13,093 nt of DNA from an uncultured Oscillospiraceae bacterium (GTDB lineage Bacteria; Bacillota; Clostridia; Oscillospirales; Oscillospiraceae), in the NCBI GenBank assembly GCA_900756495.1, contig CAAEKI010000212.1, positions 1 through 13,093 on the forward strand, written 5' to 3'. A program made the position numbers and the translations under genes. The notes beneath the pieces are model-generated. The model made no database searches and was not told the DNA's origin. It saw only the letters and a program-made list of their open reading frames with translations. Shown here one piece after another: positions 8,052-13,093 of this stretch. Each line of letters opens with the position of its first letter. Within the stretch, counting starts at the first letter, position 1.

Positions 8052-8557
8052 ACGACATCGTCCCCCTCTCCTGCAGCAGGGGCGTCCTTGGGTTTTCCGC
8101 GCCACTGCTGGATGATCTTCTGAATCAAGGCGAGGAAGAGCAGCACGGAGCCGAGGACCATCACACCGTAGAGAACGACGGAGGGCACAGGCAGGTTGCC
8201 CTGGGCGTTCCAGTTGTTTTCTACGGCCTTTACGGCGAAATGAAAGCAGGCCCGCGCCATACAGAACACGAAGATCATGGACAAGACATAGCCGATGGTG
8301 TAGCAGATTTTGCGGGGGAGGGGCTTGAGCTTATCCACGATCAGCTCGACGTGGACATGTCCCCCCGCCTGCAACGCATAGGGGGTCCCCAAGAAGACCG
8401 AGCCGAGAGAGAGGAAGGCCGCAATATAGGGGGCGTACAGGGACGGCGAGCGGAACGCATACCGCATGATAACGTCGTAAAGCATGACCAGGGCGGCGGC
8501 CAGAATCAGGGCGGCGGCCACATACCCCAGCGCTTTGTTGATTTTTTCCAGTATCAT
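8048..8557 (-). CDS. dctQ: TRAP transporter small permease subunit DctQ
   Basis: A 169-residue protein with four hydrophobic segments (about residues 8-30, 40-60, 83-105 and 126-147), the DctQ topology. The Y-D-V-I-M-R-Y-A-F segment at 26-34 and ALQAGGHVHVELI at 60-72 are the standard family motifs (RY.F; GGHV.V). DctQ pairs with DctM in the membrane to receive substrate from DctP. The ribosome site GAGGAGG lies about 10 bases before the ATG. The C-terminal tail is polar (PKDAPAAGEGDDVV), and its TGA overlaps the dctM ATG by 4 bases. Confidence 0.93.
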   Translation of the reverse strand: MILEKINKALGYVAAALILAAALVMLYDVIMRYAFRSPSLYAPYIAAFLSLGSVFLGTPYALQAGGHVHVELIVDKLKPLPRKICYTIGYVLSMIFVFCMARACFHFAVKAVENNWNAQGNLPVPSVVLYGVMVLGSVLLFLALIQKIIQQWRGKPKDAPAAGEGDDVV

Positions 8558-8583
8558 CAGGGGTCATCCTCCTCAAAAGGGCG

Positions 8584-8609
8584 GGGGCCGTGCGCTCAGG
8601 CACAGCCCC
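8584..8609 (-). promoter_or_regulatory. Intercistronic hairpin between dctP and dctQ
   Basis: In the leftward RNA a 10-bp stem, GGGGCUGUGC with GCACGGCCCC (one U-G pair) and a 6-base CUGAGC loop, lies 38 bases past the dctP stop and before the dctQ ribosome site. It is followed by CGCCCTTTTG, which is too short a T-run for a full terminator. Such elements commonly protect or partly terminate the receptor mRNA so that binding protein exceeds permease; this role is inferred. Confidence 0.6.
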
Positions 8610-8647
8610 TGCGCACCAACACGTTGTCAGGCCGTTGTGCCTAGGCT

Positions 8648-9748
8648 TCAGCGATAGTTGGAGGGCGCCGAGAGGAGCGCGTCGATGAGTTTGTTGCCCA
8701 GCTCATCGGTCGCCGCACGGGCCTCTTCGATCAGGGGGGCGCAGGCATCGACAAAGGCCTGGTTTTCTTCCTGTGTCAGCGTGTAAATGTAACCGCCCGC
8801 AGCCTCGACCTCCGACTGGAAGGTCTCCCAGCTCTTTGCCAGTTCTTCCTTGGAGAGTGCGTCGGCCTCCTCCATGGCCTGCAGGATAATGGCCTGTTGA
8901 CCCTCGCTCAGGCCGTTCCAGACGTCCAAGTTAATGGTGAGCGGAGAGAAGCAGGACTTGGCTAGCTCGGTGTAGGAGATATAGGGGGCCACCTCGTGGC
9001 AGCGGTAGGTCTGGACGAAGCCCCAGCCCGTATAACCGCCGTCGACGGTGCCGCGCTCCAAGGCGACGGTCAGGTCGGCGGGCATCACGGTCATGGGACT
9101 GGCGCCCCAGGCGGAGATGGACTTGCCGATCCAGAGGCCGTGATCTCTCAGGCGGAGCCCGGCGACATCGGCGGGAGAGTGGACCTCCTTGGCGTTCTTG
9201 GCGTTGAGGTAGAAGACCATGTTGGTCTCGTCGGGGTACCAGAGGGCCTTTTGATTCTGGGTGGCCAGAATTTCGTCCAGAACGGGGCCGATGGCTTCCA
9301 GCACCTCATCAATATAGGCTGGGTCATAGATGCCGCATATGTCGAGGGGAAGCAGGGCCGGAACCTCAGAGACGTTGAAGGAGAAGGAGCCGTAGGCCAT
9401 GTCGGCAATGCCGGCAGCCACCGATTTCATCGCGTCCTGAGAGGTGGTCAGGGTCTGGGAAGGGAAGGTGGTGATGGTGATATTGCCGTTGGACAGTTCG
9501 CTGCAGCGGACGGCGAAGTACTCTAGGGCGGCGCCGCGGTAATCGGTGGTGGTGAAGATGTGGCCCAAGGTCAGAGAGACCGGGTCGCCCAAGTCGGCCG
9601 ATGCGTCGGGCGCGTCAGGGGTGGCATTGTCGGACGCAGGGGGGGGCGGGGCGCTGGGCGAGGCGGCGGTACCGGGGTTGCTGCCGCAGGCAGCGAGTAG
9701 ACTGCATGTGAGTGTCAGTGCCAGAAGAAGCGCAATAGCTTTTTTCAT
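8648..9748 (-). CDS. dctP: TRAP transporter solute-binding lipoprotein DctP
   Basis: A 366-residue extracytoplasmic receptor. The ATG at 9748 has an AGGAGG site 6 bases upstream and opens a lipoprotein signal peptide, MKKAIALLLALTLTCSLLAAC, with lipobox L18-A-A-C21; Cys21 should be acylated. A Pro/Ala/Ser/Asp-rich linker (about 22-53) leads to the DctP fold: LTLGHIFTTTDYRGAALEYFA, DMAYGSFSF (about 116-124), DVAGLRLRDHG with Arg201 at the position that usually salt-bridges the ligand carboxylate, then WGASPMTVMPADLTVALERGTVDGGYTG. Retention of that Arg supports an organic acid ligand. A longer frame reaching 9889 exists but would bury the signal peptide, so it is rejected. It is the first gene of the operon, about 200 bases below the promoter. 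Confidence 0.95.
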   Translation of the reverse strand: MKKAIALLLALTLTCSLLAACGSNPGTAASPSAPPPPASDNATPDAPDASADLGDPVSLTLGHIFTTTDYRGAALEYFAVRCSELSNGNITITTFPSQTLTTSQDAMKSVAAGIADMAYGSFSFNVSEVPALLPLDICGIYDPAYIDEVLEAIGPVLDEILATQNQKALWYPDETNMVFYLNAKNAKEVHSPADVAGLRLRDHGLWIGKSISAWGASPMTVMPADLTVALERGTVDGGYTGWGFVQTYRCHEVAPYISYTELAKSCFSPLTINLDVWNGLSEGQQAIILQAMEEADALSKEELAKSWETFQSEVEAAGGYIYTLTQEENQAFVDACAPLIEEARAATDELGNKLIDALLSAPSNYR

Positions 9749-9945
9749 TTCTGTCCTCCTAATTTCATTCCGTTTGTGTGTTCGTACGTTGCCAAACGCG
9801 GTCTGCCTAGGAAAAAGCCATTCGCAGTCACATGAGAGGAACATTATAAAGTGCGGTTTGCGAAGCGGAGATGGGACATGCTGACGCACACCAAGCGGAT
9901 TTCAAATCTGTCCCTACGGCTACGCACAGCCCTCTCTATAAACTT

Positions 9946-9954
9946 ATTATAACA
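9946..9954 (-). promoter_or_regulatory. Extended -10 promoter for dctPQM-amidohydrolase
   Basis: On the - strand the sequence TTTTTTGTTATAATAAG contains TATAAT (9951-9946) preceded by TGT, that is TG-n-TATAAT, an extended -10 element. No good -35 is visible at 16-18 bases, which fits either an extended -10 promoter or an activator-dependent one. A Crp/Fnr-family regulator gene lies about 1 kb upstream. Confidence 0.55.
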
Positions 9955-10038
9955 AAAAAGTTGGTATATTCTGCTAAGTGGAATACATTTTGAGATAAAT
10001 TTTTAGCTCTTTTGCTGCAAAAACGGCTCAGCCTGTCG

Positions 10039-10076
10039 AGAAACCCGGCTGCGCATTAAGCGGCAGCCGGGTTTCT
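10039..10076 (-). terminator. Strong hairpin downstream of the IS1182-type remnant
   Basis: A perfect 14-bp stem, AGAAACCCGGCTGC (10039-10052) with its complement (10063-10076), and a 10-base loop lie 57 bases past the transposase stop. On the - strand the nearest T-run (GCCGTTTTTGC) is about 15 bases further, so it is an imperfect intrinsic terminator. It could also be a structured end of the element. It probably insulates the dct promoter from read-through. Confidence 0.5.
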
Positions 10077-10133
10077 GGCATATTCGGGATAGAACAGGAA
10101 GAAAAGCAAGGAATGGGTCATATCCGTCCATTT

Positions 10134-11021
10134 CTATTTGGCCAGTTTTTTGAGATTCATGGCAGCAAATTTAAGCTTCACCCAGTTTGTCACCTGAGCC
10201 AAGCCTCTGTACTGTGTATAACGCATAGCGTGTTTTTCTTTCGCATCTGCGAAGGCCCGTTCAATCGTTTCTTTGCGTTTCTTGTAAAGAGCCTGGTACT
10301 CCGGCGTATATCGGGCATCATCCGCCAGTTCCTCGTAGTCTTTCCAGATATGACGCTGCACCGTCTTTACACAGACCCTGGAATGAGTACAAAGCTCCCT
10401 GGTGGGGCAAGCGGCGCAAATCTTCGGATCGCTTTTGTATTCCCGGTATCCATCCCGGTTGGTGGTGCTGTATTTCAGCGTCTGGTATTCGGGGCAAATG
10501 ACGCAGTCATAGAACTCGTCATAGACATATTTCCACCACGCATGCCCCCCCTTCATCGTTTGAGGGCGCTTGTATGCTGTAGCGAGGATTCTGCCGTCAT
10601 CAAAGACCTTTTTGCAGATATGCGGTGTCTTGTAAGCGGAATCCGCAACAATGGCCTCTACTCCGGGGAATGCTTTCGTTACCTTGTCATATACCTCATC
10701 AAAGGCCACACTGTCATGAACATTGCCGGGAGTTACTACCGTTTCTAAGACAAAACCATGGCTGTCGCAGACGGTATGAGCCTCGTAAGCGAACTGCCGA
10801 TTGTGGTCTCCCTTTACGAATAAGCCGCTGTCCGGGTCAGTTATGCTCTTTGTCATGGTGTGGATCTTCTCTTTCTTCTTGCGGGCCAGCTTCTTCCTGG
10901 ATGTATTGTCTTTACGCTTCCTAGGCACTGCCTCGTTCCAACATCTTGCATCGCCCATGCCTATTTTGCAACCTGAATGGATGTGTCGCAAAACGAAAGT
11001 TTTGCGGCGCATTCTTTTCAA
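10134..11021 (-). pseudogene. Truncated IS1182-family transposase
   Basis: The frame carries the C-terminal half of an IS1182-type DDE transposase. TKSITDPDSGLFVKGDHNRQFAYEAHTVCD begins the recognisable core at roughly residue 56. VTPGNVHDS, VADSAYKT (second catalytic Asp), a Cys-rich stretch (CPEYQTL, CAACPTRELC) and KRKETIERAFADAKEKHAMRY (catalytic Glu) follow, ending in NLKKLAK. Complete members are about 450-550 residues. Here the N-terminal region with the first catalytic Asp is missing, so it cannot transpose on its own. The frame begins with a TTG three bases past the regulator stop and has no ribosome site; the first 20-50 residues are probably not transposase. The stop at 10134 looks native. 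It lies between the regulator and the TRAP operon on the same strand. Confidence 0.88.
10987..11006. repeat. Hairpin with 8-bp stem next to the regulator 3' end
   Basis: The perfect inverted repeat CGCAAAAC-GAAA-GTTTTGCG lies 18 bases beyond the regulator stop codon (- strand reading) and at the edge of the transposase remnant. It has no following T-run in either direction. It may be the remnant end of the element or a weak processing site for the regulator mRNA. Confidence 0.45.
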
Positions 11022-11023
11022 TT

Positions 11024-11719
11024 TTATGTTTCGCCCTCCGCCGCCCGGCGGAGGGCGGCCATATCGGTGACAATCAGCCCGCCGTAGGTCGTCCGGATGA
11101 TATGCTTCTGTTTCAGATCGCCCAGGATCTTCGTGATGGTGACCCGAGTGGTTTTGGCGATGCGTGCCAGATCGGCCTGACCTAGGCCAATGACCGGGAG
11201 ATCCCCCTTCCGGGTATGCTTGAGCCGGTATTCCGCCAGCAGGCAGAGGATCTGCTCGACGCGGTTGGTGGTATCGCTGATGCTCATCCCGATCTGCCGG
11301 ATGTGGCCGCCAGTAATCTGGGCAAACTCCGCCAGCAGCTCCAGGGCCAGCTCGTTGTCCAGCCTCAGGTACTCGTAGACCTCTTGGGCGCTGATGACGC
11401 TCAGGGCGCAGTTCTCCAGCGCTATAAAGGTTCCCACGTTGGCGTTGTGCCCAAATATCGGCTGAAGAGGAAAAATACAGTAGTCTCCCAACAGTTCGAA
11501 AAAATTCTGCCGTCCGTCCTCTCCGGTATAGGTATATTCTATCAGTCCGCTATTAATGTAGTACAGGTTTCGGGCCTGCCTCCCCTGTTCAGCGATGACG
11601 GAGTGGGTAGGCACTGTGATCTGCGGCTTACTTCGGAAAATTTCGCGCCAGCGCTTTAGTATATCCGGATTGGCATTTAGCCGGAAATTCGGAAACTCGG
11701 CAATAAAATTCGCATCCAT
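11024..11719 (-). CDS. Crp/Fnr-family transcriptional regulator
   Basis: A 231-residue regulator. The N-terminal half (about residues 25-120) is a cyclic-nucleotide-type sensor domain with a GRQARNLYYINSGLIEYTYTGEDGRQNFFELLG core. A long dimer helix (about 121-150) and a winged helix-turn-helix at about 178-200 (LGQADLARIAKTTRVTITKILGDL) follow. There is no N-terminal FNR-type cysteine cluster, so it is not a classical [4Fe-4S] FNR. The layout resembles the small-molecule-sensing CprK-like branch, but the effector cannot be read. The ATG at 11719 has AAAGGAG 8 bases upstream and is preferred over one 17 codons earlier. It probably regulates the TRAP/amidohydrolase operon and the divergent molybdoenzyme, from position only. 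Confidence 0.9.
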   Translation of the reverse strand: MDANFIAEFPNFRLNANPDILKRWREIFRSKPQITVPTHSVIAEQGRQARNLYYINSGLIEYTYTGEDGRQNFFELLGDYCIFPLQPIFGHNANVGTFIALENCALSVISAQEVYEYLRLDNELALELLAEFAQITGGHIRQIGMSISDTTNRVEQILCLLAEYRLKHTRKGDLPVIGLGQADLARIAKTTRVTITKILGDLKQKHIIRTTYGGLIVTDMAALRRAAEGET

Positions 11720-11785
11720 AGTAAACGCTCCTTTATGCTTCGTGTGTGGTCTGCCGAACTTGAGAGACATACTGCCTCATTTGGT

Positions 11786-11815
11786 ATTATAGCACAAAAA
11801 AGATCTGTGACACAA
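11786..11815 (-). promoter_or_regulatory. Promoter of the Crp/Fnr regulator with overlapping palindrome
   Basis: On the - strand a perfect TATAAT (11791-11786) is preceded at 18 bases by TTGTGT (11815-11810), leaving a leader of about 60 bases to the ATG at 11719. A palindrome TGTGACACA (11806-11814, + strand) overlaps the -35 and resembles half-sites bound by Crp-type proteins; a second similar TGTGTAACA lies at 11835-11843. Autoregulation is plausible but inferred. Confidence 0.6.
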
Positions 11816-11950
11816 TTTCCAGTCTGTCAAAGTATGTGTAACAAAATCGTTGGCAAGGGGGGCTGGCACCAAAATCAGAGTCAGTAGAAAGTGCTGTTCA
11901 AGGTGAATGGCCCCGGCGTAAACCGGGCCAGGCGCACTTAGCCACCGCTG

Positions 11951-12899
11951 TCAGTTAGTGGCGTACATCTCGGACAGCGGGAAGAAGGTCGTCAAGCAGT
12001 GCTTCACGGTTGGGTGGAGATTGTCAGCAGACAACAGATGCGGTGGGATATAGACATTCTTGGCCCGCCTGTTGGCATCCGCTGCGGTCAGCGGCTCCGT
12101 CACTGTAAACAGGCTGGAGGGGTCCCCGTGAGCCGTCCAATCCCGCAAAACGCGCCGCAGGTGGCCGGTATGGTGCAGGGCAAGCAGGGCGGCAAGGTTG
12201 TTGGCCCCTGCCACGCTCCAGCAGGTTCGGTTGTGCTTCATCCGGTTCCCAATCATGGTGAAGATGTTGCTCTCCATGCTCCCGCACCGGGCGGGCTGCT
12301 GGCCCTCGTTGGGAAGCGGCGGTTGTTTTCCTTTCCGCTGGTAGTACGGCACCAATGCGTGTTTGTGGTTGCTGAAGTAGGTAAACAGCCTCCGCCGTTT
12401 CTCCTGTTCATCAAGGTCCAGTCCCGCCATCGCTGTTAAAGACCCGCTGTTCCACGCAGTCCAAATCGTAGAAGTCTGCCACTACACCCTCGGTATGGCC
12501 CCGGAAGTGCTCCGCCTGCTCCATGCTGGCGTAGGAAACCTTGTTGGCAAGGCTTCGCCGCCCGCTGGCGTCCTCGTAGATTCCGGAGTAGGCAATGGAC
12601 ACCTTCATCTCCTTGCTGGGGCCGTGTTCCACGCGGTCTTTCCCTTGCAGGGCAAGGTACACGCCGTCCATCTCCTCATACAGTACCGGCGTTTCGTAGA
12701 TCCCGGCCCCGTGCTCGGCCTTTGCTGCCGCCGCAAGGGTGTCCACACGGACCTGCTCCCAACTCCCGGCGTTCTGGACAATGCGCCAAACACTCTCGTG
12801 GCTCAAGTTCAGCCCGGTTAGGTCGTTAAGAGTGGTCGCCGCCGTCCGGTAACTCACCGCGCAGGCCGCTTCCACCGCCATCATGCACACAGTATCGCT
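11951..12899 (-). pseudogene. ISLre2-family transposase remnant (internal deletion and frameshift)
   Basis: Two - strand frames belong to one ISLre2-type (UPF0236) transposase. The first (12890-12411) reads VEAACAVSYRTAATTLNDLTGLNLSHESVWR, then YEEMDGVYLALQG (first catalytic Asp) and DCVEQRVFNSDGG (second Asp). The second (12430-11951) reads YFSNHKHALVPYYQRKG, CGSMESNIFTMIGNRMKHNRTCWS (catalytic Glu) and a native-looking stop. They meet at 12430-12411 one base out of register, and the central region expected between the second Asp and the C-terminal domain, including the LDRFH-type segment, is missing. The true N-terminus is also absent: at about 12890-12910 the sequence passes straight into a molybdopterin oxidoreductase on the other strand. 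Complete members are about 450-500 residues. No intact terminal repeats were recognised; an imperfect hairpin at 11908-11930 lies beyond the stop. Confidence 0.85.
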
Positions 12900-13093
12900 G
12901 AAAAGCCCATGAGCTATTGGTACACCGAGTTAGGCATCAAGCAGATATACATCTGCCCTGACGTGAACTATGCGGCGGCGGTTTACGCCGACCAGTGGAT
13001 TCCCGTCCTGCCCAACACCGATGCGGCTCTCTACTTGGCTATCACCAATGTGTGGTTCCACGAGGGTACTTACGACAAGGACTACCTGAAGTC
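12891..13093 (+). pseudogene. Molybdopterin oxidoreductase, interior fragment with its 5' part replaced
   Basis: The frame through 12891-13093 reads SIAEKPMSYWYTELGIKQIYI, then PDVNYAAAVYADQWIPVLPN, TDAALYLAITNVWFHEGTYD and KDYLK, and runs off the window. The P-x-T-D-A-A-L-x-L-A-I-x-x-V-W segment is the family III domain found some 200-250 residues into DMSO-reductase-type molybdoenzymes. The YADQWIPVLPNTDAALYLAI wording resembles the pyrogallol-phloroglucinol transhydroxylase / acetylene hydratase branch. The cofactor-binding N-terminal region is absent, and the ISLre2 remnant begins where it should be. An ATG at 12909 falls in frame but has no ribosome site and is an internal Met. The downstream part is outside the window, so whether a truncated product is made is unknown. 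Confidence 0.78.

Larger units (their letters stand above)
9749..10133. other. Intergenic region between dctP and the transposase remnant
   Basis: There is no credible gene in these 385 bases. Reading leftward it holds the T-rich stretch and extended -10 promoter of dctP (9946-9954), then a leader of roughly 190 bases. The leader contains a short perfect palindrome GATTTCAAATC (9898-9908) and an inverted repeat CGTTTG/CAAACG (9771-9776 and 9793-9798) around a central CGTACG. The right part (10039-10076) is a strong hairpin behind the transposase. I do not recognise a known riboswitch or T-box in the leader. Confidence 0.6.

Noticed and set aside
8052..8105. 18-residue N-terminal extension of dctM
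   Set aside because: The extension is Arg/Cys-rich and overlaps the dctQ coding end. The ATG at 8051 gives the usual ATGA coupling and normal DctM length.
9749..9889. N-terminal extension of dctP to 9889
   Set aside because: It would place 47 residues before a clean lipoprotein signal peptide, and the AGGAGG lies directly before the ATG at 9748.
9749..9940. Possible riboswitch in the dctP leader
   Set aside because: Only short inverted repeats are visible; no conserved core of a known riboswitch class or T-box could be matched by eye.
11720..11770. 17-residue N-terminal extension of the Crp/Fnr regulator
   Set aside because: The ATG at 11719 has a well-placed AAAGGAG, whereas the upstream start has none.
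1..13093. CRISPR array, tRNA genes or phage attachment sites
   Set aside because: No regularly spaced repeats, tRNA-like cloverleaf or integrase gene was seen on either strand.

Overview
The window looks like chromosomal DNA from an anaerobic, GC-rich Clostridia member, most like the Oscillospiraceae/Flavonifractor type of gut Firmicute. The reasons are the gene order rnfC-D-G-E-A-B, clostridial-style RnfB cysteine spacing, a DUF1540 miniprotein, AGGAGG ribosome binding sites and the types of insertion-sequence remnant. The taxonomic call is inference from gene content only.

Positions 1-3908 (+ strand) hold the end of rnfC and complete rnfD, rnfG, rnfE, rnfA and rnfB. Together they encode the membrane Rnf complex, ferredoxin:NAD+ oxidoreductase coupled to Na+ or H+ transport. 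The genes overlap or nearly touch and end at a strong hairpin terminator (3930-3965). Facing them on the - strand are a 59-residue Cys-rich DUF1540 gene (3990-4169) and a multi-pass membrane protein (4238-5074) with a near-consensus sigma-A promoter.

Positions 5201-9954 (- strand) form a probable catabolic operon, read right to left: an extended -10 promoter, dctP (lipoprotein solute receptor), a hairpin, dctQ and dctM (a complete TRAP transporter), the wrecked 3' third of one amidohydrolase-2 gene, an intact amidohydrolase-2 gene of the ACMSD / gamma-resorcylate decarboxylase type, and a strong terminator. The natural reading is uptake of a small organic acid, possibly an aromatic carboxylate, followed by decarboxylation or hydrolysis.

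Positions 10039-13093 are an IS-scarred regulatory and catabolic edge: a truncated IS1182-type transposase, a Crp/Fnr-family regulator (11024-11719, - strand) with its own promoter, an internally deleted and frameshifted ISLre2-type transposase, and then, on the + strand and running off the window, the interior of a molybdopterin oxidoreductase. That last fragment resembles the acetylene hydratase / pyrogallol-phloroglucinol transhydroxylase branch, and its 5' part has been replaced by the ISLre2 remnant. Together these pieces suggest an anaerobic hydroxy-aromatic catabolism island that is partly decayed. Rnf could dispose of or supply low-potential electrons for such metabolism, but that link is inferred from proximity only.

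No tRNA, rRNA, CRISPR array, phage gene or plasmid origin was recognised.
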